Shown here piece by piece: positions 48,795 through 57,373 of a stretch of DNA of 64,000 nucleotides (its first letter is position 1; every line of letters begins with the position of its first letter). Under the pieces are notes generated by a model. That model made no database searches. It was not told the DNA's origin and saw only the letters and a list, made by a program, of their open reading frames with translations. The position numbers and the translations under genes were made by a program. Location of the stretch: the NCBI GenBank assembly GCA_038030265.1, contig CM075941.1, positions 19,344,001-19,408,000 on the forward strand, in the 5' to 3' direction. Origin of the DNA: Corythucha ciliata (lineage: Eukaryota > Arthropoda > Insecta > Hemiptera > Tingidae).

Positions 48795-49490
48795 TCCTTA
48801 AAGGAACAAAATATTGTCTGTATAACCCCCCCCCCCCTCAAAAGCATTAACTTCATTAATATTTTATTTTTAGGGTTTAGGCTTATTGCTTCTTCTACTT
48901 CCTTCGCCTTCTTGTGCTGAAGGCATCATCAGATCACTTTTATTTTGGGCGTGTTCCTAAATTCATCGATGGACCGCCCACTTCCTCCCGTTCCTGAAAC
49001 ATTATTTTGGTATTTGGGGCCTGGAAAATAACAATTTTAGGAATGTCCGACATTGATAATTATTTATTATTATAATTATTATTATCATATACGTATTATT
49101 TCCATCAAATTAGTGGTCCTTTAATCTAAAATAAAAAGTGGGGGCCACCCGAACAGTTATCAATTACATTATTGAACGCAACGGGAGATTACAAACTGTC
49201 GTTTGATAAGCGGCATATCTGTGGTACTGGTGCTATTCAGGACTTAGCTACTTTAGCGAAGAGTTCCGTGAGTCTTTCAACGAGAATGTTGAATCATCGC
49301 CCTCCGCAGTGGCGGATCCAGCATTTCATCAAAATGGGTGGGGGGGGGGGGTGTTCGAAGCAAAATTGAATTTTCGCGTTACCAGTGAAAAAAGTGGTAT
49401 TTGCCTCTCTAAAGAGGAAAAACTTTACCTCACTGAAAAGTAGTGGCGTAAAAATTTTACCTCATTGAACAGGGGAAGACGGCGGTGGGA
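48795..49490. other. Unclassified DNA
   Basis: Contains a TTATTATT simple sequence near 49060-49090 and CAGTGGCGGATCCAGC near 49308. No gene. Confidence 0.35.
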
Positions 49491-49496
49491 CGTAAC

Positions 49497-49732
49497 CAAG
49501 ATATATAAACCTGGATTGCTCTCAGCGGACTGGAGGGGCGTGGAGGGGGCAGGTCGTCCCCTGATAAACAATCACCCTGTCCCTCTCCTTGTGTAGTTAT
49601 GGCAACACAACTCTCTTCCGGTATTTACTTTGAAACTGAACCCACTGTCCAATGAATCCACTGTGGCAGCTTATTTGATGGCTATTCTTTATCAGCAGTG
49701 ATGAGCAATCCAGTTCTTTTATATATCGTTGG
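49497..49732 (+). mobile_element. MITE family N1 (outer), uninterrupted copy
   Basis: Starts CAAGATATATAAACCTGGAT and ends ATCCAGTTCTTTTATATATC GTTG in inverted orientation. GACGTAAC precedes the element; the matching right-hand copy is split by the next insertion (GACGT at 49732-49736, then GACGTAAC after 50184), so an 8-bp duplication is inferred, as in hAT elements. This copy carries the intact sites CCCTGTCCC and GTAGTTA that are occupied by other elements in the copy at 55682-56491. Confidence 0.75.
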
Positions 49733-49736
49733 ACGT

Positions 49737-50183
49737 CAAGGTGACTAAATTTTCTGTAGGTGCCGCAGATCACTGTCCTTCACCTACGTCACAAGCAGTC
49801 CCAACCGGGTCCCAACCGCCATTGCGCTGGACCCAGTACATTATTAATTGTTATTGGGTTGTGGTTTATGATTTTTGAGAATTCATAAACTTCAATTTCA
49901 AAATTAACTTGCTCTGCTGCTCTAGAGAGAGCAATCGGGAGCAAAGGACTGCTGGTGACGTCAGTCTCCACCCCTCCCGTCCGATGGGGGTTGGGGGGGG
50001 GCTGTAAAACGCACATAAACTTTTACCCTGAAAATTCACACTCTTTCGACGACTATTTAGGAAAGCAAGATCGTACGGTTGTGCGGAATTTCCTGAAGCC
50101 TAACCAATATTTGGATGCAAATTGTCAATATTTTGTCACTTTTCCATCTGCGGCTCTCATAGTAAAGTTTAGTCACCTTATTG
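49737..50183 (+). mobile_element. MITE family N2 (inner), interrupted copy
   Basis: Inverted ends CAAGGTGACTAAATTTTCTG and AAGTTTAGTCACCTT. The left duplication GTTGGACGT ends at 49736 and the same nine bases follow the element near 50184-50192. The interior matches the reverse complement of 55770-56055. The right third is interrupted by foldback copy C (50002-50150). A 9-bp duplication fits Mutator-like or Merlin-like groups better than hAT; assignment is inference. Confidence 0.72.
50002..50150 (+). mobile_element. Foldback element, copy C (partial)
   Basis: Loop and right-arm part of the foldback family (GTAAAACGCACATAAACTTT, AAGCAAGATCGTACGG, GGAATTTCCTGAAG), then CCTAACCAATATTTGGATGC and a short A/T-rich end. 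The same unusual junction occurs in copy B at 52122. It lies inside the N2 MITE. Confidence 0.75.
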
Positions 50184-50199
50184 GTTGGACGTAACTAAA

Positions 50200-50635
50200 C
50201 TTCCGCTTTATAATTATTTAGTTGACCGTACGTTATCAATTAATTGCACACGTATAAAAATTGACTCTGTTTTTATTTGGCTTATTTCAAAAGCTCGGCT
50301 GCGCCTCGTGAGCGAAACAAAACTCGCGTGCAAAATTCTACTTCCCTCACTCCAGTGCCGTCTTTAGGCGGGGGCCCGACGGGCCTGGGCCCGGGGCCCC
50401 GTGTCAAGTGGGGCCCCGGATTCTTCAGATCATTATTGTAATAATGGAAGAAGTATGGTAGGTACTCGTATTCTATCGATAGGCGACCTACGTTGATCGA
50501 ACCTAAAATAAAATGTTTATTTTTTCATGAGTAGGTACATATATTGTTTTAGGGTTTTATTTTTGATGAGGAACCAGTAGCGCAACGGTGAAGGGATGAG
50601 GGGCAAAAAGTAATGAGGGGAAGGGGTCCTTAGAT
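50200..50635. other. Unclassified DNA
   Basis: Includes a GC-rich stretch at 50355-50415 (GGGCCTGGGCCCGGGGCCCC) resembling 60418-60440. No gene. Confidence 0.35.
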
Positions 50636-50639
50636 AATT

Positions 50640-51620
50640 CGCACTGAAAATAGTGATAAACCCTGATTCTCGGTTAAAATTGAGAAAAAAGCGCCAATTC
50701 ATCGCTATGTGTGAATAAATCGTTTATTCGCTGCTAAAACGGGAAAAATCACCTACTTGTTTTTTCGACGTGAATTTGCGATTTTTTCACATTTAACTTT
50801 GAGTTAATTGTTGAGTTATTTTTCCCAATTTTATCGGTGAATTAGTGATTTTTCCCAGTTTTAGCAGCATAAATTCGCAGCTAAAACTGATGCTAGTTTG
50901 CTGCTAAAATTGAGAAAAATACTAATTCGAAGCTAAAATGAGGAAAAAGCGCTAAATGCGCTATGCGGCAGCATGGCTAATTATAAATGTGATAAAATCG
51001 TATATTCGTGGTCAAAATTGAGAAGTACTAATTCACGGCTAAAAATGAGAAAAGTGCTAACTCACGTCTAAATGTGAAATAATTTTTTAAAAAAACTCTA
51101 ACGCGCGGCTAAATTTGAAAAAAGCGATAATTTGCGGGGCATCCTAATTAACTGACGCACGCAAAAGTCAACCCGGCACCCTAAAATTTAGAAAAATCGC
51201 TAACTCACTGCTAAAATGGGGAAAAAGCCCTACTCGCATACCTAAATGTGAAAAAATCGCAAATTCATGGCCAAAATTAAGAACAAGTGATAATTGCCGC
51301 TGGAAATGAGAGCCAGGGCTCTCTTATAGCTGAAATTGAAAAGAGGCGATACTTTGCGGGGCATCCTAACTTAAAGCCAAAACAGAGAAAATTCACGGTT
51401 TTAACGGCCACTTCGTTGCTGAGATAAAGTGCTAAGTCATGGCTGAAGCAAAACAAAATGCTAATTCATGGCTAAAATCGAGAAAAGCTCATATTTCGAC
51501 TATGTGAAAAGCGCTTATTCACAGCTCAAGTTAAGAAAACGCTAATCGCGGATATAAATGAAAAAAATAGCTAATTCGTGTCTAAAATTGAGAAAAAACG
51601 CCAATTCTTGCATAAAAGAA
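50640..51620 (+). repeat. Degenerate tandem repeat, family A
   Basis: Units GCTAAAATTGAGAAAAAGCG followed by CTAATTCGCGG, about 28-31 bp; a short inverted sub-block lies near 50800-50880. CAGGGGCGTAGCCAGC follows at 51640. Confidence 0.75.
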
Positions 51621-51844
51621 GAAAAATCGTTAGTTCACAGCAGGGGCGTAGCCAGCATTTCATCTATAGGGATGGGCAGCTTCACATGAGAACAAGTCAG
51701 ATGCACCCGAATGGCTATTGCAGGCTTATAATCGGGGATGAGTCCCCATCAGAAAGAGAACTTGGTAACTCATCAATTATAACGGGAGGCAAATCGACGC
51801 GAGAAACCGTCAATCCGAACCCAGAAACTGAATTAGCATAGTTA

Positions 51845-52168
51845 AGGGGGAGTTGCACATGTTTTTCCTCGACCCCCCTCCAATCTAAACTCGCTTACTC
51901 CGCGTTACGGAAATTACCGCCGTATTTCTGCACCCCAATCCTGGACTTCAAGGGCTCATTTAAAACTTCAGGAAATTCCGCACAACCGTACGATCTTCCA
52001 TTTTCATATTTCATCCCTAAAATAACTGTAAAACGCACATAAACTTTTACCTTGAAAATTCACACTCTTTCGACGACTGTTTAGGAAAGCAAGATCGTAC
52101 GGTTGTGCGGAATTTCCTGAAGCCTAACCAATATTTGGATGCAAATTGTCAATATTTTGTCACTTTTA
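51845..52168 (+). mobile_element. Foldback element, copy B
   Basis: Begins AGGGGGAGTTGCACATG next to TTA (51842-51844) and runs through the left arm, the loop and part of the right arm. At 52122 it changes to CCTAACCAATATTTGGATGC, the same junction as copy C. Loop orientation matches copy A. The usual AACTCCCCCT right end is absent. Confidence 0.75.
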
Positions 52169-52440
52169 TGGCGCGAATCAAACAATTTCCAGGGCACGAA
52201 GTGGTCAGTTTGCCATTTCCAGGGCGTGCATTGCCATACATGTAGTTAGGCTATTTCAGGCAGCTAAATGTGTAGTTCAGCCGTTTTCAACGCTGAAGTG
52301 AACGCGAATGGTCACTTGTGGGCCATTTTCATTGCCTTAATAGTCAGTTTAGGACATTCTTAAAGCGCGAGTAGTCAGTTTTGCTATTATTAGGGGGTGA
52401 GTCGACAATTCAAACACTTTTTCGATGCAAATAGTCCAGC
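52169..52440 (+). repeat. Degenerate tandem repeat, family E
   Basis: A short block with TTTCCAGGGCACGAAGTGGTCAG-like and TTAAAGCGCGAGTAGTCAG units of about 30 bp. Confidence 0.55.
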
Positions 52441-53527
52441 CGGGTTCAGACGATCCAATATAGGCGTTCGCCATGTGTTTCCGGTGTTTTTGGACGCATC
52501 ATCCAGGGACGCCAATGCCAGGCGATAGGCAGCCCTGAAGACGGAACAATAAGATCCTTGACGGAACTGGTGGACCTCACTGGCTCGCTCTGGAGTCAAG
52601 GAAATCGGCTGAAACCAAAGCCATCTACTTCACTTCCATATTGATGTTCCCCATAGGGAATCGATGTATGGTGTTCGTGAAAAAAATTGAGTTCGACTTC
52701 ACATTCTTAATGTACAACCTATGAAAGGTTGAAAAAAAGGAGTTTTCGGCATGCCGTCAGTCTGTCGCTTTTTCCCCGATAAATTGCATGCAAATGAAAA
52801 CCTGGCCATTACTTGGTATGTGAAGCATGAATATGGCCTTTATTTTGAGAAAAAATAATTTATCGAACATGTTCTCTCCGTACCGAAACCTCGTTTTTAG
52901 TTAAAACTTCAAAACAAGTGATTCCAGAATTTTTTAAATATTTTTATTTTCGGATTCCTCGTGAAATTTTCTTGCGAATTGACTACAATATTGCCCAAAA
53001 AATTCAACTTTTTTTGTAGCCAAAATCGTCGTTTTTAGCACAAAATAACGGTCGAAATTTCAAAAAAGGGCGCGAAAGCCCCTTTTTATTTTAATTACTA
53101 ATAATTGTACCCTAAAGACAAGTTTAACCTGGATCAGTGCATCTCAGGACCACACGATACTTCCATGTTCCCGTTTTTCGCGTACATTATTGAATGCATC
53201 AAAAAATAGCATTCCGCTTCGGGGAGAAAATGCCTGGAAAATGATTTTTCTTCAAGTTTTACATACCAAGAAACGACTAGGTTTCGATTACTGTGGCAAA
53301 TAATTTTTGGCATGGTCACGCCAAATCCTACTCCGCTCACAATTTTGGCTGATCAAGTAATTTCGTGAAGGGCGCGCTCTTGATGTAACAGTCAGGTTAC
53401 ATAGAACACCATCTGACCAGTAATTTTGGCCCTATCATGAAATGCATCCTGCTCTTAATTGGTGGCTACGTGAATTCTGGGTCCATTTCCTGTGATTAAT
53501 TACGGAATATAATTAAGTCAGTGGATT

Positions 53528-53840
53528 CGGCGCGCCTCGATGGTGTAATGGATACAATGCTCGCTTCGCAACTCAGCGGTCCTGGGTTCGAATCCAGCCA
53601 TTGCCCACTACACTATAAGGCTGCGGCGAGCTGTGCTGTGACGCGGCACACTCGGCTTCGTGTGGGCGCTCCCGGCGGTGTGCGTTCAACAAACCGCGCA
53701 CCGACCGAAACGCCCGCGTAGTACGGGTGTGAAGTGCACAGTTAGATAGATAGGTATGACGTAGGAGCCCACTAGTGGCCTTGGCGTCGCTGGACTCGGC
53801 TTGGCCGGGAAAGGCACCCCCGAAAAAAATAAAATAAAAA
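53528..53840 (+). mobile_element. tRNA-derived SINE, left-arm copy
   Basis: A 313-bp element flanked by a perfect 14-bp duplication TAAGTCAGTGGATT (53514-53527 and 53841-53854). The tRNA-related head has a polymerase III A box TGGTGTAATGG (53541-53551) and a perfect B box GGTTCGAATCC (53585-53595). TAATGGATA and CTTCG in the anticodon region suggest a tRNA-Arg ancestor. A GC-rich body follows, and the element ends in an A/T-rich tail (AAAAAAATAAAATAAAAA). The ends do not pair as an acceptor stem, so it is not a working tRNA. Confidence 0.9.
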
Positions 53841-54176
53841 TAAGTCAGTGGATTGTGAGTACGTTTATTTAATTCAATTGACTGAAAAAGTGTCTAACGT
53901 CGCCGAAGGCACTTTCCAAACAAAACCAACAATTTTCTTCAAGAGCTTACTACAGTGGTTTATAATTGCGAGCCTACGAAATTTACCGTATTTACAGTTT
54001 GTTTAGAAAGTGAGTTATGTGATGAGACGTCACTACTTTTTCAGTCAATTGATTACAAAAGACTTGAACATACACATCACCATGCTCTTCTTTCTAACAT
54101 GTTAGGTTATTTGTATTCTGTGATTTGGTAAGGGTTGGCAACTGAGCAGTACGTTACTATCGTAGCATCATCACAA

Positions 54177-54382
54177 CTAACGACCAATTTTATTTAAGAA
54201 AGCAGTGAGAGGATCAGTTTTCTTTTTTTCATCGGCCAGGACTTGACCCAACGTAGCCTATAAACAGAGAAAAAGCGTGAGTGTGTGAACTGTGAAAATT
54301 AATTGGCAAGAAATAGGTACACAATTACCAGGAGTACGGCAACGACAGCGAAGGCACACAACACTTTTCCGGGCATAGCCAT
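54177..54382 (-). CDS. Secreted peptide precursor, left-arm copy
   Basis: Exon 1 is 54382-54329 (18 codons) and exon 2 is 54257-54177 (26 codons plus TAG). The intron of about 71 bp has GT and TTTATAG|G ends. The 44-residue product is a signal peptide of about 26 residues (hydrophobic core CAFAVVAVLL, Val-Leu-Ala before the predicted cut), a short Asp-Glu-Lys-Lys-Lys segment, and a final stretch with an amphipathic look that ends Ile-Gly-Arg. Lys-Lys-Lys and terminal Gly-Arg are the usual marks for prohormone cleavage and C-terminal amidation. There is no Cys in the mature part. Exons are identical to the right-arm copy. Neuropeptide, antimicrobial or other bioactive roles are all possible; none is shown. 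Confidence 0.75.
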
Positions 54383-54433
54383 GATATTTCCAAGTTTCCT
54401 ACGACTTCGAATCGTTGCTTTACGAGGGTCTTC

Positions 54434-54441
54434 TTTTTATA
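54434..54441 (-). promoter_or_regulatory. TATA box of left-arm peptide gene
   Basis: TATAAAAA on the minus strand, about 52-59 bases upstream of the ATG, so transcription would start roughly 20-30 bases before the coding region. The same box is preserved in the right arm. Confidence 0.7.
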
Positions 54442-54688
54442 CCCTGCCAAGCGAATAATCGACCTCAAACTAATCAATACAATGGAATTCGGTGATCAGC
54501 CAAATTAACCTTAATAGACAGTGCTTTTATGTTAATTATTACAGTTTGTTTTACCCAATTTTTGTATATCATATAATTACTTTATATCGCTTAAAAATGT
54601 ATTGCTGTGAGTAGTATATCATTTTTGATCAGCTTGATATTTTCTTTAAGGTCCCCTTTAAGGTTACTCGAGTAATTTATTTGTTCAA

Positions 54689-54838
54689 AAATATCGCACA
54701 TTGGAAAGTATACTGTTACAACTCAAAAAAGTTATTCTCACGAATCCAGTTGGGATTAATGTAATTTAATTTAATCCAAGCTGGATAGGCCAGAAAAACT
54801 TATTTGAGTTGTACCACTATTCTTTCCAGTGTGCGATA
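54689..54838. mobile_element. 150-bp MITE, 7-8 bp target duplication
   Basis: Inverted ends carry ATATCGCACATTGGAAAG and CTTTCCAGTGTGCGATAT, with a second inner pair AACTCAAAAAAGTT / AACTTATTTGAGTT. TGTTCAA occurs on both sides (54682-54688 and 54839-54845). It lies just inside the left palindrome arm and has no counterpart at the matching position on the right. Confidence 0.78.
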
Positions 54839-54849
54839 TGTTCAATGTG

Positions 54850-55670
54850 ATTACAAACAGGCTATTTCATCCAGGAAACATCTGTTTAAAAAATCTCTCT
54901 TTAAAATGGCTATTTTGATCTAAAAAATTACTCATGTAAAGCGGCCCATGCAAGTATGATAAGTATTGTGTAAACTAGGGGTTGCAAAATAAAATTGAAC
55001 GTCTGTGGGTTGTATTGATGGGCTGCACAATATAATGTACAACCCAGTTTTATTCTGTGGAAACAGAATATTGCACAAACTTGTTTGCGCAATAATATTG
55101 TGCGAGTAGGGGCCCCTTAAAACCCCTTTTACAAAATCAAAGTGAACTGTTATTTTAAAAAATTTACATATGTTTCAAGCCTGAAACTGCCTGTTCGCGA
55201 TCAGAGTGAACATATTTTTGAGAAGTAACCAACAATGGCCCCGTTGTAAAACTCAAAAAATTGCTCAGCACTTGATGAGGTTTTGTTTTCAACACATGTA
55301 GAATAAGAGGGACGACTTAATCGCAATTAATCGTGTTATAGTTTTACAAAGAGCCCATAGTTGAAGCATCCCCACCCCCTAAGGATTTTGATTTCCTTCT
55401 TCCAGGAAAAGAAACCGGAATTACCAGGAAAAGTGGCTCCAGTATACCTTTCTTCTTCAATGGTAGTGTGCAATACCCCCCCCCCCCCCTACCAGGAAGG
55501 TGAAATACATTTCACAACGAGAGAGCAAAGTTCCACTTTTCCCGAGTTGTGAACGATATTTTTCGCGTTACCTACCAACTTGGGGGAAAAAATTATTAAA
55601 TAAACAAAACAAAAAAAAAAAACATTTTGTTTTTGAACGAAACGATAAATCAAGTAAAAAATTGATTTAA
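54850..55670. other. Unclassified DNA between palindrome arms
   Basis: No gene is supported. A loose inverted pairing between 54940 and 55115 is too imperfect to call. Present only on the left side of the palindrome. Confidence 0.35.
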
Positions 55671-55769
55671 GTCATCCAACCCAACGATATAATAAACCTG
55701 GATTGCTCACAGCTGACTGGAGTGGCGTGGAGGGGAAGGTCGTACCCTGATAAACAATCACCCTGTCCC

Positions 55770-56055
55770 CAAGGTGACTAAACTTTACTATAGGTGCCGC
55801 AGATTTTCCCTTGCCCATCGGACGGGAGGGGTGGAGACTGACGTCACCAGCAGTCCTTTGCTCCCGAATGCTCACCCTACAGCAGCAAAGCAAGTTAATT
55901 TTGAAATTGAAGTTTATGATTTCTCAAAAATCACAACCCAATAACAATTAATAATGTACTTGGTCCAGTGCAAAGGTGGATGGGACTGCTCGTGACGTAG
56001 GTGAAGGACAGTAATAGCCGAAGATCTGCGGCATATAGAAAGTTTAGTCACCTTG
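55770..56055 (-). mobile_element. MITE family N2 inserted in N1
   Basis: A 286-bp element with inverted ends CAAGGTGACTAAACTTTACT and AGAAAGTTTAGTCACCTTG, flanked by a perfect 9-bp duplication CCCTGTCCC (55761-55769 and 56056-56064). In the uninterrupted N1 copy (near 49577) CCCTGTCCC occurs once, giving the empty site. The interior is inverted relative to the copy at 49737. Confidence 0.88.
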
Positions 56056-56081
56056 CCCTGTCCCTTTCCTTGTGTAGTTAC

Positions 56082-56372
56082 CATAGAGATAGTATAACTA
56101 CTAGAGGGAGCATTGCTTGCGCAAACAAGTATAAACTGGGGCGAGGATTAACGTCATCCGGATATTGTTGCGGCTCCGTAGGTCTCTTCCCATTGGCTGT
56201 CTCAAAAGGTGGGGTTTCAAAAAGTCCCCCTTCCCACCATCCACATCCCCACAGGTACTTCTTCAACCAATAGCAAGGGGTTTTCGGAGCTAACTCAAGC
56301 TCTTGGTGACGTCAATCATGGACCGCTGCGCAATAGACAATTCAAGTTCTAGTTATACATATTATCTCTATG
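56082..56372. mobile_element. MITE family N3 inserted in N1
   Basis: A 291-bp element with inverted ends CATAGAGATAGTATAACTA and TAGTTATACATATTATCTCT ATG. A perfect 8-bp duplication GTAGTTAC flanks it (56074-56081 and 56373-56380). The N1 copy at 49497 has the unoccupied GTAGTTATGGCAACAC at the same place. hAT-like by duplication length. Non-coding. Confidence 0.88.
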
Positions 56373-56578
56373 GTAGTTACGGCAACACGGTTATTATTTT
56401 GAAACTCCACTCCTCTCATTCACTTGGGCTTATTCTGATTGCCATACTTTATCAGCAGTGATGAGCAATCCAGCTCTTTTATATATCGTTGATCCAACCA
56501 GAACAAAACATACCGCACTCCAGAGAAAGCGATCAGGCCGCTAAAGCACAAGGTTCCCGTTATGCTATCTTCCCCAAG

Positions 56579-57373
56579 TAGTCTAGTAAAAGAAAGGTAG
56601 TAGATTGAACCAGCTGGTAACTCTAAAGTTGTGATTGGGATTTGTTCGGAGGGGTCTGGAGATGGCGTACTCAAAAGTCCCCGCCTCTAGCCCACGAGCT
56701 AGATGCTGGACGTAGCAAAACGTGCATAATTTTTCACTTCATTACCTCTAGTTCGTAAACTGTAGGTCCCACCCAAAAACTCATCAGATAACAAATCAAA
56801 GTTGACAAAATTCCTCAAAAATTAGTCCTCGACAAGTTTTTTGTAGCTTCAACCGCTTAAGAGATAATAGCGTTAAAAGTGACACTATTCTCGAACCCCT
56901 TCACTGCTTTTTGTGAACAATGCGTTGTAGCGTCCTCACCGTTGACGTTACGACATTGATGCATAGCAAAGAAGTTAATCATCATGAAATTCTCTTTCCA
57001 AAAAATAGAAATGATACTCGGTTATCTCCTATAGGTGTCGAGATACACGCAGTAGGAGAAACTGTATTCTTATGGGATGGTCCTGTTAATTTGATGAAAA
57101 CGGCTATTAGATAAACTAGTTTTGTTAACTTATCACAGGTAATTTGAAAAATAGCTTGAATTCATGTGTCTTTAATCGTTTTACAGCTCATTTTACGTCA
57201 AAGTTAGTAGTAAATGAGGATATTCGGTCTGTCCGACCCGAGAACTGTAATCATCGCGGGGACATGGAAACAAGTGTTCTCATAGCGAATATTGCTCATG
57301 AAATGGTCCCAGGCAACAAAGAAATTCCAGCGGAACCTTTTTTCCCCTCGGGTTACTGAAGCAAGCCGAAAAC
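56579..57373 (+). repeat. Left inner arm of palindrome
   Basis: Near-identical reverse complement of 59504-60309; 57373 pairs with 59504. The outer edge is interrupted by an 11-base indel near 56590/60290. It contains two short frames, 56920-57114 and 57144-57359, open in both arms, with one Gly/Cys difference in the first and none in the second. No family is recognised and the opposite strand is also open over 57204-57473, so they are not called as genes. Confidence 0.9.

Larger units (their letters stand above)
52547..54610 (+). repeat. Left outer arm of large palindrome
   Basis: Base 52547 pairs with 64000 and 54610 with 61936 as near-identical reverse complements (coordinate sums 116546-116547). 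The only differences I saw are scattered substitutions and one or two small indels. The arm holds a SINE, the secreted peptide gene on the minus strand and non-coding DNA. A 68-codon minus-strand frame (53134-53340) is identical in translation in both arms but has no recognisable features. The right partner runs off the window, so the arm could extend further outward. Confidence 0.92.
55682..56491 (+). mobile_element. MITE family N1 (outer), copy with two nested MITEs
   Basis: Starts CAACGATATAATAAACCTGG and ends in the inverted CTTTTATATATCGTTG. A perfect 8-bp duplication ATCCAACC flanks it (55674-55681 and 56492-56499), typical of hAT elements. It is 810 bp long because two other MITEs are inserted in it; without them it is close to the 236-bp copy at 49497. 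Confidence 0.85.

Noticed and set aside
53533..53605. A functional tRNA gene
   Set aside because: A and B boxes are good, but the acceptor stem does not pair, a long non-tRNA body and A/T tail follow, and a 14-bp target duplication flanks the unit: it is a SINE head.
54940..55115. Another hairpin element
   Set aside because: The proposed ends (GCGGCCCATGCAA and GCGAGTAGGGGCCCC) pair too poorly and have no target duplication.
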